NCBI RefSeq assembly: GCF_900117415.1
Contig: NZ_FPEI01000006.1
Span: 2,356,001-2,420,000 of the forward strand
Length of the DNA stretch: 64,000 nucleotides
Origin: Hyphomicrobium sp. CS1BSMeth3
GTDB lineage: Bacteria; Pseudomonadota; Alphaproteobacteria; Rhizobiales; Hyphomicrobiaceae
Reading direction: 5' to 3'
Shown: piece by piece, positions 1 to 8,967 of the stretch
How the letters are laid out: each line of letters starts with the position of its first letter
Numbering within the stretch: position 1 is the first letter of the stretch
The notes under the pieces: model-generated
Seen by the model: only the letters and a program-made list of their open reading frames with translations
Databases searched by the model: none
Told to the model about the DNA's origin: nothing
Program-made: the position numbers and the translations under genes

Positions 1-429
1 GAAACGCGTAAGGCCCGAGAAGAAGATGATGGCGAGGGGAATCCAGGCGATGGGTGGAATGAATCGGAATGGCTCGATGACGGCGCGCGTACCTGCGTAG
101 AGCTTGGGGTAGAGGCCCATGAGAAGGCCTAGCGGCACGGCAAAGATGACGCCGAGGCCAAAGCCGACCAGCACACGCTCAATGCTTGCCCAGGAGTGCT
201 CCCAGAGCGAATGTCCGGTTGTATCGCCGCGCGTGGCGAGCTGAATGAACGCATCGACGATCTGCATCGGCGCGGGGAAGAACGGCGAACCTACAGCGCG
301 CGAGGCGAGCTGCCAGATCACCAGTGCGATCGCCAGCGATAGGACGTTCCATGCGACGATCCTGATGCCCGCGCCCATGGCCTCGGGCATGTCAGATCGA
401 CCGGCATCTCCCTTTGTTGTCGCGGCCAT
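1..429 (-). CDS. ABC transporter permease, SsuC/TauC-like (3' part outside window)
   Basis: The first 143 codons of an inner-membrane permease; the gene runs off the left edge. After a short N-terminal tail there is a hydrophobic segment (ending IALVIWQLAS), then a predicted periplasmic stretch and further hydrophobic segments typical of the BPD_transp_1 fold of nitrate/sulfonate/taurine importers. The ATG at 429 is preceded by a strong GGGAGGAAGAGG ribosome site. It lies 123 bp downstream of accC on the same strand and may belong to that operon. The substrate cannot be read from this part. Confidence 0.8.
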   Translation of the reverse strand, partial: MAATTKGDAGRSDMPEAMGAGIRIVAWNVLSLAIALVIWQLASRAVGSPFFPAPMQIVDAFIQLATRGDTTGHSLWEHSWASIERVLVGFGLGVIFAVPLGLLMGLYPKLYAGTRAVIEPFRFIPPIAWIPLAIIFFSGLTRF

Positions 430-552
430 TTTGGCCTCTTCCTCCCATATCGATTTGTGATTTTGATGCTACCTGCCGGGAGACAGGCGTACGCGTTGGC
501 GCTGTGCCCTCCAGGAGCCGGCAGGGATCAGCACGTGTGCAGCTTCCAAGCA

Positions 553-1932
553 TCAGGCCGCTCCAGCCTGCTTGAGCGATGGCAGGAAGGTCTCCTCGAC
601 CCACCGCGTCGTCACGGCAGCACCTGCGAAGTCCCGATGCGCCAGCACTTGCTGATGAAACGGGGCCGTGGTCGGCACGCCTGAGATCTGCAGGCGCCCG
701 AGCGCCTCCTGCATGCGCTGTACGGCTTCGTGGCGATCCCGGCCGTGCACGATGATCTTCGCCAGAAGCGAGTCGTAGTACGGCGGCACGAGATAGCCGG
801 AGAAGCAGTGCGTATCGATCCGCACGCCCTCGCCCGCGGGAGCGACCCACGTCTGAAGGCGCCCTGGCCGCGGCGCAAAATTCGCGCTCGCATCCTCCGC
901 GTTGATGCGGCACTCGATGGCATGACCGGAGAGCGCCACTTCCTCTTGCGTGAAGGAGATTGGCGCGCCGGCCGCCACGCGGATCTGCTCGATCACCAGA
1001 TCGCGCCCGGTCACCATCTCGGTAACGGGATGCTCGACCTGTATGCGCGTATTCATTTCCAGGAAGTACCAGCGCTGCGTGTCGTCATCGAAGACGAACT
1101 CGACCGTACCTGCACCGACATAGCCGACATGCCGGGCCAGCCGGACGGCCGCATCGGCAAGCTCCTGGCGCAACTTTGCATCTATCACCGGCGATGGCGC
1201 TTCCTCGATCAGTTTCTGATGCCGGCGCTGCGTCGAGCAATCGCGCTCGCCCAGATGCACGATGTTCCCGTGCTTGTCGCCGAGGACCTGAATTTCGATA
1301 TGCCGCGCACGCTCGATGAATTTCTCGACGTAGAGCGATGGATCGCCGAAAGCGGCCTGGGCTTCTGCCGCGGCGGCCGCAAGCTGTGAAATGAACTCCT
1401 CGTCCCGGCGCACGACGCGCATACCGCGTCCGCCGCCGCCGGCACTGGCCTTGATCAGCACCGGATAGCCGTGCGTCCGTGCGAACGCGCGCGCGCTGTC
1501 GGGATTGTCCACGCGCCCCGAGCCGGGCACGCGAGGAACACCCACTTCCTCGGCCAGCTTTACCGCGGACAGCTTGTCGCCCATGACCTCGATGGCCTCG
1601 GGCCCGGGGCCGATAAAGGTAAGGCCTGCCTCGGCGCACATGCGTGAGAACTGGGCGCGCTCGGACAGAAAGCCATATCCGGGATGAACGGCCTCGCAGC
1701 CCGTGCCGGCAGCGGCGGTCACCAGCAGCTCCGGTCGCAGGTAGCTCTGTGAGGCCGATGCCGGACCGATACACACCGCGCGGGTCGCCATGCTGGCTGC
1801 AAGGCTGTCGCGATCGGCCTCGGATACGGCAACGACGCTCTCGATGCCGAGTTGCTGGCAGGCGCGCACGACGCGAACGGCAATCTCGCCGCGGTTGGCA
1901 ATCAGGATCCTCTTGAAGGGCGCGGCCGCCAT
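553..1932 (-). CDS. accC: Biotin carboxylase (AccC family)
   Basis: ATP-dependent carboxylation of the biotin on its BCCP partner. At 459 aa it is about the usual length of a stand-alone biotin carboxylase. Visible are the N-terminal start KRILIANRGEIAVR, the glycine-rich ATP-grasp loop KASAGGGGRGMR near residue 160, the metal/ATP-site segment FLEMNTRIQVEHPVTE, and the C-terminal biotin carboxylase domain. It follows accB by 4 bp, so the pair is co-transcribed. No carboxyltransferase subunits (accA/accD) are near. The IclR regulator and ABC permease around it suggest an accessory biotin-dependent enzyme (for example one paired with the 5-oxoprolinase PxpABC proteins) rather than the main acetyl-CoA carboxylase. 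That is inference. Confidence 0.93.
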   Translation of the reverse strand: MAAAPFKRILIANRGEIAVRVVRACQQLGIESVVAVSEADRDSLAASMATRAVCIGPASASQSYLRPELLVTAAAGTGCEAVHPGYGFLSERAQFSRMCAEAGLTFIGPGPEAIEVMGDKLSAVKLAEEVGVPRVPGSGRVDNPDSARAFARTHGYPVLIKASAGGGGRGMRVVRRDEEFISQLAAAAAEAQAAFGDPSLYVEKFIERARHIEIQVLGDKHGNIVHLGERDCSTQRRHQKLIEEAPSPVIDAKLRQELADAAVRLARHVGYVGAGTVEFVFDDDTQRWYFLEMNTRIQVEHPVTEMVTGRDLVIEQIRVAAGAPISFTQEEVALSGHAIECRINAEDASANFAPRPGRLQTWVAPAGEGVRIDTHCFSGYLVPPYYDSLLAKIIVHGRDRHEAVQRMQEALGRLQISGVPTTAPFHQQVLAHRDFAGAAVTTRWVEETFLPSLKQAGAA

Positions 1933-1936
1933 GCGT

Positions 1937-2449
1937 TCAGCCCTTGCTCGGCTTGACGCAGATCAGCACCTGATCGAATTCAACGAGCCCGCTGTTCTCC
2001 GCACATATCTTCACGACCTCTCCATCGACGCCCGCGCGTATCGAATTGAAGAGCTTCATCACCTCGATGAGACAGACGGTGTCGTCCGCCTTCACGCGCT
2101 GTCCGACCTCCACGAAGGGCTTCTCGCCAGGCGCCGGTGCGCGATAGAAAATGCCGAGCATGGGCGCCCGAATGGCAACCGCTCCGGGGGGGATTTCTGC
2201 CGAGGCCGTGGAAACAGCGGGCGCCGCGGGCACGATTTGCGGCGCCGGCGCATTGTTTGTGCTTGGCGGCGGCGATGCCTGAGGCGCCATCGGCATCGGC
2301 GCGCTGATCGAGCGGCCATTGCCGTTTCCTTCACGGACGACGTGAAGTCGAAAGCTGCCGTGCACGATCTCGATCTCATTGAGATGCTCGGCAGCATCAA
2401 TGATCTTCAGGATGCTCTCAACATCGCTGTGCGTCAGCTCTGTGCTCAT
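1937..2449 (-). CDS. accB: Biotin carboxyl carrier protein (AccB family)
   Basis: Carries biotin between the carboxylase and a carboxyltransferase. This 170-aa protein has an N-terminal helical part, an Ala/Pro-rich flexible linker (about residues 45-85) and a C-terminal biotinyl domain beginning IRAPMLGIFYRAP. The biotin-accepting lysine sits in EVMKLFNSI, a variant of the common E-A/V-M-K-M motif. The start overlaps the stop of the upstream IclR gene by 4 bp (ATGA), indicating translational coupling, and the end is 4 bp from accC. Confidence 0.93.
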   Translation of the reverse strand: MSTELTHSDVESILKIIDAAEHLNEIEIVHGSFRLHVVREGNGNGRSISAPMPMAPQASPPPSTNNAPAPQIVPAAPAVSTASAEIPPGAVAIRAPMLGIFYRAPAPGEKPFVEVGQRVKADDTVCLIEVMKLFNSIRAGVDGEVVKICAENSGLVEFDQVLICVKPSKG

Positions 2450-3318
2450 TTCGGAGTTCTCTTTCTCACCGATGCCGCGGAAACGCTCTTCGATTTCTTG
2501 GGGCCTGCCGGCGCTCCACCGCCGCGCGCCGTGGGCCGGCTTCGTCCAAGCTCATCGGAAATGAGGCGCGCTGCCGCCTTGATCTCGGGGAGGTGCTGCT
2601 TGAGCTTGTCGAGGGGCAACGTGGCCGTGGGCGCCATGACAGCGAGGCCGGCAACGGTCTGGCCTGTGCTGAGTTGAATAGGTACTGCGAGACAGTTGAC
2701 GCCCAGGATCAGCTCCTGATCGTCCACCGAGTATCCGAGCTTGAGGATTTCGTCGAGATGACGTGAGAAGCGGCTCGCCGTCGTGATCGTATTCTTCGTG
2801 TAGCGCTCGAACGGCGCGCGGCACATGACGGCATCCCGCAGCTCCTTCGGCCCGAATGCGAGCAGCAGCTTGCCGCTTGCACTGCAGTGCACGGGCATCG
2901 GCATGTCGCCGCTGATGTTGATGCGCAGCGGCGCCGTCGAATCCACCCACTGCACGAACGAGAGGTTGCCCGATTTCAGAACGACGAGATTGACGCGCGC
3001 TTCCAGGCGCTCGGCAAGCTCGCTCATGATGCGGCGCCGATAGCCGTGCACGGCGCTGTTCCGCAATCCCTTGAGGGCAATATCCTCGAACGAGTAGCCG
3101 ATCTGATAGCGCAAGGTCAGCGGATCCTTGGCGATGTAGCCGGCCGCCTCCAGAGCGCGCGCGAGACGGTGGGTCGTCGGCTTGGGCAGATTTATCGCGC
3201 GGCTCAGCTCCGCCAGCGCCGGGGCTTCCTGACTTGCGGCGACGTGCGCCAGGAGCCGGAGTGCCTTCATGACCGGCGATCGATCTGCAAATTCTGAGGC
3301 AGTGATCATTTCATTCAT
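2446..3318 (-). CDS. IclR family transcriptional regulator
   Basis: About 290 aa. An N-terminal winged helix-turn-helix (PVMKALRLLAHVAA through PKPTTHRLARALEAAGYI) is followed by the IclR effector-binding domain (HCSASGKLLLAF, then the late segment ILGVNCLAVPI with its conserved cysteine and VAGLAVMAP). It is the first gene of the leftward iclR-accB-accC group and overlaps accB by 4 bp, so it probably controls that operon and itself. The frame is open to a GTG at 3348. I favour the ATG at 3318, which has an upstream GGAG, though ATG at 3309 is also possible. Confidence 0.88.
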   Translation of the reverse strand: MNEMITASEFADRSPVMKALRLLAHVAASQEAPALAELSRAINLPKPTTHRLARALEAAGYIAKDPLTLRYQIGYSFEDIALKGLRNSAVHGYRRRIMSELAERLEARVNLVVLKSGNLSFVQWVDSTAPLRINISGDMPMPVHCSASGKLLLAFGPKELRDAVMCRAPFERYTKNTITTASRFSRHLDEILKLGYSVDDQELILGVNCLAVPIQLSTGQTVAGLAVMAPTATLPLDKLKQHLPEIKAAARLISDELGRSRPTARGGGAPAGPKKSKSVSAASVRKRTPK

Positions 3319-3799
3319 TGGAACGATATGGCTCCATAAACGAGACACATAAACTAACGTTGCGATCGCATGTCATGTCAAGCGCCTCCAATGCCGTGAC
3401 GTGCCTCACCCGTGGATGCCTTCCTGACTGTTTTGATGCGCACCGGCGAAGCGCCGCGACGTCTGGCAGATTGCTGCAGCGCAATGACCGACCGTCGAAA
3501 TTCACGGCACGAGAACGAGGAGCATCACAAAGGCCAGGGGAAGCGCGAGGCTTTTGCGGCGGCCTCGCTCGCCGGCTCGATGGATCAGCATGAGAATGCG
3601 ACCGTGCGTGAGCGGCATGAACACGGTCACGACCTTCCCCGGGCAAGGTAAATGGCCCGGATCGCCCGGTTCGGGAATTTGGCGCGCTCCCGTTGTCCGA
3701 CATCGGACTAATGCAGATTATCCGCGGCAGGACACTGGAAAAGGCGAGCCGGCCGTACAATATAGTTGGGTAATGCCAACTGAACTGGAGGTGTGCCCA
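3319..3799. other. Intergenic region upstream of the IclR gene
   Basis: About 480 bp between the divergent IclR regulator and a small secreted protein. It must hold both promoters. Open frames here on either strand have no recognisable domain and no good ribosome site. I see no RNA gene. A weak TGGA/TCCA inverted pair around 3319-3337, next to the IclR start, could be part of an operator but is too short to call. Confidence 0.4.
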
Positions 3800-4096
3800 A
3801 TGCTATCGCGTCCATCCCCCCGGATCGCCACGATTGTTGGGCTGGGTGCCCTGCTGATGGGCGCCGCTGCCACCATGCAATCGGCATCTGCCACCGACAG
3901 ACGCGGCTATGTCGATCGGTCCATCGATGCCGAGCATCGGGCGAACGCCGATGCGGCATGGCAGCGCCGCGAGCTCGATGCCGCAAGGCAATCGCTGTCG
4001 GCAGAGGCCCGGGCCCGCGAGACCGAGGAACGCGCACGCGCAGTCCAGCGGCGCATTGAAGAAATCGGACGAAGTGCCCGTCCCACGTCGCGGTAA
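3800..4096 (+). CDS. Small secreted hypothetical protein
   Basis: A 98-aa protein of unknown function. The N-terminus is a clear signal peptide: a basic start, the hydrophobic core IATIVGLGALLMGAAATM, and a likely cleavage after QSASA. The mature part is short, highly charged and rich in Arg, Ala and Glu, and is predicted to be a single long helix (RANADAAWQRRELDAARQSL, then ARARETEERARAVQRR). The ATG at 3800 follows GGAGGTG at good spacing; the same frame is open further upstream but without signal-peptide logic. A periplasmic coiled-coil-like role is only inference. Confidence 0.6.
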   Translation: MLSRPSPRIATIVGLGALLMGAAATMQSASATDRRGYVDRSIDAEHRANADAAWQRRELDAARQSLSAEARARETEERARAVQRRIEEIGRSARPTSR

Positions 4097-4111
4097 AGGG
4101 CGCTCGGCCGA

Positions 4112-4147
4112 GAAAAACACCCGAAGGGGCTGAGCGGCCCCTCCGGG
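4112..4147 (-). terminator. Rho-independent terminator of the chloroperoxidase-like gene
   Basis: Read on the minus strand, a hairpin with a GGGGC/GCCCC core and CCCG/CGGG outer arms is followed by TGTTTTT, about 20 bp after the stop of the leftward hydrolase gene at 4169. Confidence 0.7.
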
Positions 4148-4168
4148 CGCTTGGCGTCTTTCCCGCTC

Positions 4169-4990
4169 TCAGGCCTTGAGGAAGGCCAGCAGCTCCTCAT
4201 TCACGACGTCCTTGAGCGTCGTGCACATGCCATGCGGCGCGCCCTTGATGATCTTGAGCGTCGCACCCTTCACGATCTTCGAGGCCGGGATCGCCGCAGC
4301 CTCGATCGGCACGATCTGATCATCATCGCCGTGCAGGAAGAGGGCCGGAACATCGACCTTCTTGAGGTCCTCGGTCGTGTCCGTCTCCGAGAATGCCTTG
4401 ATGCAGAAGTAGCAGGCCGGGAATCCAGCCATCATGCTCTGCAGCCAGAAGGCGTCCCGAACGCCCTCTGAGACTTTCGCGCCCGGGTGATTGTAGCCGT
4501 AGAAGGGTATCGTCAGATCCTTGAAGAACTGCGAACGGTCGGCAAGCACGCCCGCGCGGAGCTGATTGAAGACATCGATCGGCGTTCCTTTTGGATTGGA
4601 CGGCGTCTTCAGCATCAGCGGCGGAATGGCGCCGATGAAGACCGCCTTCGCGACGCGCGAGGTGCCGTGGCGGCCGATGTAGCGAGCAACTTCGCCGCCG
4701 CCCGTCGAATGACCGACGTGCACCGCGCCCTTGAGATCGAGCTTCTGCACGAGCTCCGCAAGATCATCTGCGTATGTGTCGAGGTCATTGCCGTGCCAGG
4801 GCTGGTCCGAGCGACCGTGGCCGCGGCGGTCATGCGCGATGACGCGGTAGCCTTTCGAAGCGAGATAGAACATCTGGTCTTCGAACGCGTCGGCGCTCAG
4901 CGGCCAGCCGTGACTGAAGACAACAGGCTGCCCCGTGCCCCAGTCATTGTAGTAGATCCGCGTGCCGTCTTTGGTTGTGATGGTCGGCAT
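4169..4990 (-). CDS. Alpha/beta hydrolase, non-heme chloroperoxidase-like
   Basis: A 273-aa alpha/beta-fold enzyme of the cofactor-free haloperoxidase/esterase family. It starts [14 protein letters not shown], has the oxyanion-side [14 protein letters not shown], the nucleophile elbow [17 protein letters not shown] (family signature), the acid in [12 protein letters not shown] and the histidine in GAPHGM near the C-terminus. These proteins hydrolyse esters and show perhydrolase/halogenating activity in vitro; the natural substrate is unknown. The ATG at 4990 is chosen over the longer frame to 5107 because homologues begin here and a GAGAGAG ribosome site precedes it. It appears monocistronic, with its own terminator. 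Confidence 0.88.
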   Translation of the reverse strand: MPTITTKDGTRIYYNDWGTGQPVVFSHGWPLSADAFEDQMFYLASKGYRVIAHDRRGHGRSDQPWHGNDLDTYADDLAELVQKLDLKGAVHVGHSTGGGEVARYIGRHGTSRVAKAVFIGAIPPLMLKTPSNPKGTPIDVFNQLRAGVLADRSQFFKDLTIPFYGYNHPGAKVSEGVRDAFWLQSMMAGFPACYFCIKAFSETDTTEDLKKVDVPALFLHGDDDQIVPIEAAAIPASKIVKGATLKIIKGAPHGMCTTLKDVVNEELLAFLKA

Positions 4991-5424
4991 GATCGTGCTC
5001 TCTCTCGTAGAGTTGGGATCATCGATTTCCGAGCCGGACGAGCCGGGCTCTGAAATTCTGATGTGGGCGGCGCTTTTGGCGACGGCAATGGCCGGCCGCA
5101 TCAACATCGGTCACGCGCGCCGGGTGCGAGCTCGGCAGCTTCCGCTCTCCGCCGTTGCGCATCGCTCTCGATGACGGATATGTAGGCACGCGACGCGCGC
5201 ATCATGCGCTCAAACATGCCAAGCGTTGCCGAGGGTTGCTGGGCTGCCAGGCATGAGCGTTGTCGAGCGACGCCGGTCACGGCGGAGAGTGTGATGCCCC
5301 GCGCGGCGCGCATCGCCGAAGCGGCATCGTCAGCCGATCTCACTGCTTTGTGATGGTGGAGCTAGGCTGCGGCCTCAGCTCACACCGTTCACTGCCGGTG
5401 GCAGCTCGCGCGATCAGGGCGCGC
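4991..5424. other. Intergenic region; possible small frame at 5101-5343 (-)
   Basis: About 430 bp between upp and the hydrolase gene, both leftward. The only candidate is an 80-codon minus-strand frame ending MFERMMRASRAYISVIESDA with an Arg/Ala-rich tail. It has no recognisable domain and I could not settle on a start, so I do not call it a gene. The remainder should contain the hydrolase promoter. Confidence 0.3.
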
Positions 5425-6060
5425 TCACTTCGTGCCGTACATGCGATCACCCGCATCGCCGAGGCCTGGAAGTATGTAGGCGTGATCATTGAGCTCGCGA
5501 TCGATGGATGCGGTCAGGATCGGCACATCGGGGTGAGCGGCTGAGAAGTTCTCGATGCCAACCGGCGCCGCGAGCAGGCAAGCAAACTTGATGCGCCTTG
5601 CACCTGCTTCCTTGATGCGCCGGACAGCAGCGACGGCGGAGTTGCCGGTCGCGAGCATTGGATCGACGCAGATGCACAGCCGCTCCTCGATATGGTCGGG
5701 AAGCTTCACGTAGTACTCGACCGGCATGAACGATTGCGGATCCCGATAGAGGCCGACGTGCCCAACGCGCGCCGAGGGTACGAGATCGAGCATTCCGTCC
5801 ACGAGCCCGTTTCCGGCGCGAAGGATGGAAATGAAGCAGAGCTTCTTGCCTTCGAGCCGCGGCGCCATGAAGGTCTCGAGCGGCGTCGTGATCTCGACCA
5901 GTTCGGTTTCGAGATCGCGGCAGATCTCGTAGGTGAGCAGCAGGCCGATCTCGCGCAGCAGCGCCCTGAACTTCGAAGATGCGGTATTAACGTCCCGCAT
6001 GAGGGTCAGCTTGTGCTGGACCAGAGGATGAGAAACGACGGTCACATTCGGCGCTGGCAT
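5425..6060 (-). CDS. upp: Uracil phosphoribosyltransferase
   Basis: Pyrimidine salvage: uracil + PRPP gives UMP. At 211 aa this is the standard bacterial length. Visible are the N-terminal [13 protein letters not shown], the segment [16 protein letters not shown], the PRPP-binding loop region [21 protein letters not shown], and the C-terminal uracil-binding [13 protein letters not shown]. The ATG at 6060 follows GGAGGATG at about 7 bp; an in-frame ATG at 6075 lies upstream of that ribosome site and is less likely. It stands alone, with GST upstream on the same strand. Confidence 0.95.
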   Translation of the reverse strand: MPAPNVTVVSHPLVQHKLTLMRDVNTASSKFRALLREIGLLLTYEICRDLETELVEITTPLETFMAPRLEGKKLCFISILRAGNGLVDGMLDLVPSARVGHVGLYRDPQSFMPVEYYVKLPDHIEERLCICVDPMLATGNSAVAAVRRIKEAGARRIKFACLLAAPVGIENFSAAHPDVPILTASIDRELNDHAYILPGLGDAGDRMYGTK

Positions 6061-6202
6061 CGGATCATCCTCCATTCCGAGAGAAATGGCATCACGCGGC
6101 CCCGTGCGCCAGCCATTTCAGCGCACAGGGACAGGCCCGCCCCGCACTGGAGCGCCGCTCAACTGCAATGATACCGAGGCCGAAACGCAAAGCGCCTGGC
6201 GC

Positions 6203-6772
6203 CTATTCGTAGGCCTTCTCGATCTCCAGCGCCTTCTTGACGGCGGGGCGCGCGAGCATTCTCTCGTGATGCGCTTCGAGCGCGGGATAGGTCCCGAGCG
6301 GCGCATCCATGCCGGGCCGGAAACGCCAGTAGACGCGAAACAGATGGATGTCCGCGATCGAATAGCGCCCGATCGCCCATTGCCGATCGCCGAGCCTCTG
6401 ATTGGCAACCTTGAAGGCCGTAGCAACGTGCTCCGGTCCCTTGGCGCGCGAGCCGTGCATGGTGGAGGCGACGAAGGACATCCACGAGATCACCTGCGCC
6501 TCGGCCTCGAGGTCACCCTCGGGCCAAAGGCCGGCAGCCGGATACTTGCGCGCAATGTAGTAGAGCGTCGCCGCCACCTCCGTCAGGATGCGGCCGCCCT
6601 CGGTGAGCAGCGCCGGCACCTTGCCATCGGGGTTGATAGCCAGATACTCGGGCGTCCGCGTCTGCTGCTTCGACATCGGGCGCGCGTCGAGCTCATGGGG
6701 AGCGCCGCACTCGATCAGGGCGATATGTGTCGCGAGCGAGCTCGACGACGGCGAGAAATAGAGCTTGAGCAT
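6203..6772 (-). CDS. Glutathione S-transferase family protein
   Basis: A 189-aa cytosolic GST-fold protein. The N-terminal thioredoxin-like domain runs MLKLYFSPSSSSLATHIALIE to TEVAATLYYIARKYP, with the cis-proline glutathione-site motif GKVPALL and the following Glu. The C-terminal all-helical domain contains RYSIADIHLFRVYWRF, the usual N-capping/hydrophobic staple region. The shape is that of beta-class or GstA-like bacterial enzymes involved in stress or xenobiotic conjugation. It lies 82 bp after the fusion gene on the same strand and may be the last member of the mddA-tetR-fusion operon. Confidence 0.85.
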   Translation of the reverse strand: MLKLYFSPSSSSLATHIALIECGAPHELDARPMSKQQTRTPEYLAINPDGKVPALLTEGGRILTEVAATLYYIARKYPAAGLWPEGDLEAEAQVISWMSFVASTMHGSRAKGPEHVATAFKVANQRLGDRQWAIGRYSIADIHLFRVYWRFRPGMDAPLGTYPALEAHHERMLARPAVKKALEIEKAYE

Positions 6773-6854
6773 GGCTTGACCTCATGGCGGCGCGAGATGC
6801 CGGAGCATCTGCCATCGCCTCCACGAGCGCAAGCCCTGCCGCCGCGCTGGATTG

Positions 6855-8963
6855 TCAGAGCAGCTCCGCGAGCATACGCGCGGCGCGTGCCGCACCGTCG
6901 GCTTCGACGGGCTGTGGGCGCACGGGCGACTTCAAGGCGGCAACCATAGCTTCTGCAATCATGTCCGGGGTCGTCGTCGCAAACTCCATGCGTCGACCGG
7001 CGCCGTACCGGTCGAGCCGGTGCGCCACGTGGAAATTCTGCTCGAAATGATTCTTCAACGGAAAATAAAGGAAGGGCGTCCCTGCTGCCGTGAGCTCCAT
7101 GCACGTGGTGAGACCGCCTTGCACGACCGCGAGGTCACAGGCTGCGAGGTGGCGATCGAGGTTCGGCACGAAAGCGCGGACCTCAACGCCCGCCGGAGCG
7201 GAGAGCGCGCGCGGATCAATCCGCGGCCCTGTCACGAGGATCATGCGCAGCTCGGGAATGCGGGCGCGCGCCATGGGATAGCTGTCCAGAATGCGCCGGA
7301 TGAGATGCGTGCCGACACCCGATCCACCGACGGTGACAATGCATACGCGCTCGCCCGGGAGATAGCCGAGCGACTGGCGCAGCTCCTGCCGACTTCCGAA
7401 CGCATCAGGATGCTCGCCGATGACGTAGCCGGAAAAGTCGAAGTGCTTCGGGATCCAATCACGCATCTCCGGCAGATCCCTGCCGAACGTGAGCGGCACG
7501 ATGTCCTCGGGCGAGCCGACGAAGATGGCGCGGTCACGCACATTCGGGTGGCGCTCGATATGCCCGATCATCTCCGCGTTGTAGTCGGTCGCGAGCATTG
7601 CCTCGTGCGCACCATTCGCCGGCATCGGGACATAGCCAACGAAATCCGTGAACCAGGCGAGCTTTGCCTTCTTCAGCTCGGGGTGCTCGTGCCAGTAGTG
7701 GTCGATATCCCAGGCCTCGTCAGCGATGACGAGATCATAGCCCCCCTCGTTCACGGCATCCTGGAAGATCATGAAATTCGCAATGAGCACCTCATCCATG
7801 CGCCGGATGGCCTGGAATGCATTGAGGTCATGCTCGCCGGACTCGAGCTCGATGTGGCGCGACTCGCTCGCAAGGCGCGCGCTCAGCGGATGGACGCGCT
7901 CGCCGTACGCATCGAGGAGCCGCGTCACGGGATCCTGGGCCAGCCAGTCCACCTGCAGGTCGGGGTGCAGCTTGCGAAGCTCGCGCGTGATCGCGATGTC
8001 GCGACGGCCATGTCCGAGACCGATAGGCGAGGAGAGATACAGTGCCTTCTTCGCGCGCGTCGTAGGCTTCGACCGGCCTTTTCCTGGAGCTGGAATGCCA
8101 AGCTTGCGATCCAGAAATTTGTTGATCAGCTCATTGCACTTTGCAGGAAAGCGCGCGAGCACATTATGGCCACCGCCAGGGATCGTGAAAAGCTCGCCCC
8201 CCGTGAGCTCGGCGACGAGCTGGCCACGCGCATAAGGCTGGATCTTGTCGTCGTCGCCATGGATCAGCAGCATGGGACAGCTAACCTTGCGGTACATTTC
8301 CTCGCTGACATCGAAAGGCGGAGCAAACGCACGGGCTTCTACCGTTTTGACCAGAATGTCGCCGGTGGTCTCGGCAGCCCATTCTACGCCGTCCTCGAAT
8401 TGCTTCGTTGAATGGGGCTCGGAGTGGATGTGGCTAACGAAGTGCGCTGCAAAATCCGGATAGTTCGAAAGCCAGTAGTCGCGATTGTATTTCTCCCAGC
8501 CCTCGAAGCTCGTTCGCTTGGCGAGGAAGTGCTGCGGCACCATGTGCGGATAGCTTGGGCCGATCGTTGCGGCAGTGCCGGCAAGGACGGCAGCCTTCAC
8601 GCGCTCGGGATGGTAGGCGGCGATCGCGCAGATATGTATGCCCGCGAGTGAAAGCCCGACAAGGATGGCCTCGCCGGCTTCGGTGGCATCCATGACCGCG
8701 AGCACGTCGGCAATGAAGTTGGCGAGGGTGTACGCACTGGCCTCTTGCGGCCGGCCGGAGCGGCCATTGCCGCGTGGATCGAAAGTGATGCAGCGGTAAC
8801 GCTCGCTGAAGTAGGGGATCTGGGCCTTGTAGACGCGTGAATGGACAATGCTCCAGGGCGGCAGAAAGACCATGGTCTCCGGCCCGTCCCCATAGACCTC
8901 GTAAAAAATCTTCACGCCGTCGCGCTCGACGAACCCTTCGGCTGCAGGCAGCTTGGCGCGCAT
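6855..8963 (-). CDS. Alpha/beta hydrolase - glycosyltransferase fusion
   Basis: A 702-aa two-domain protein. Residues 1 to about 290 are an alpha/beta hydrolase with FDPRGNGRSGRP, nucleophile elbow GLSLAG (about 103-108), acid in LIHGDDDKIQPY (about 237) and His in IPGGGHN (about 266). After a basic Pro/Lys linker, residues 307 to the end form a MurG/GT28-like GT-B glycosyltransferase: LSSPIGLGHGRRDIAI opens the acceptor half, and the donor half has VTVGGSGVGTHLI, VRAFVPNLDRHLAACDLAVVQGGLTT and FPLKNHFEQNFHVA. One uninterrupted frame covers both. The ATG at 8963 has an AGAGGTGA site and sits 4 bp after the TetR stop. Substrates are unknown; one chain could transfer and remove a sugar or acyl group. 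Confidence 0.85.
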   Translation of the reverse strand: MRAKLPAAEGFVERDGVKIFYEVYGDGPETMVFLPPWSIVHSRVYKAQIPYFSERYRCITFDPRGNGRSGRPQEASAYTLANFIADVLAVMDATEAGEAILVGLSLAGIHICAIAAYHPERVKAAVLAGTAATIGPSYPHMVPQHFLAKRTSFEGWEKYNRDYWLSNYPDFAAHFVSHIHSEPHSTKQFEDGVEWAAETTGDILVKTVEARAFAPPFDVSEEMYRKVSCPMLLIHGDDDKIQPYARGQLVAELTGGELFTIPGGGHNVLARFPAKCNELINKFLDRKLGIPAPGKGRSKPTTRAKKALYLSSPIGLGHGRRDIAITRELRKLHPDLQVDWLAQDPVTRLLDAYGERVHPLSARLASESRHIELESGEHDLNAFQAIRRMDEVLIANFMIFQDAVNEGGYDLVIADEAWDIDHYWHEHPELKKAKLAWFTDFVGYVPMPANGAHEAMLATDYNAEMIGHIERHPNVRDRAIFVGSPEDIVPLTFGRDLPEMRDWIPKHFDFSGYVIGEHPDAFGSRQELRQSLGYLPGERVCIVTVGGSGVGTHLIRRILDSYPMARARIPELRMILVTGPRIDPRALSAPAGVEVRAFVPNLDRHLAACDLAVVQGGLTTCMELTAAGTPFLYFPLKNHFEQNFHVAHRLDRYGAGRRMEFATTTPDMIAEAMVAALKSPVRPQPVEADGAARAARMLAELL

Positions 8964-8967
8964 AATC

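Noticed and set aside
3311-3760. 149-codon - strand frame upstream of the IclR gene
   Set aside because: Pro/Arg/Ser-rich with no domain, no start signal, and overlapping the promoter region of two genes.
6852-8411. 519-codon open frame on the + strand
   Set aside because: It lies antisense to the hydrolase-glycosyltransferase fusion, whose domains are clear. The translation has no domain, and such long antisense frames are usual in high-GC DNA.
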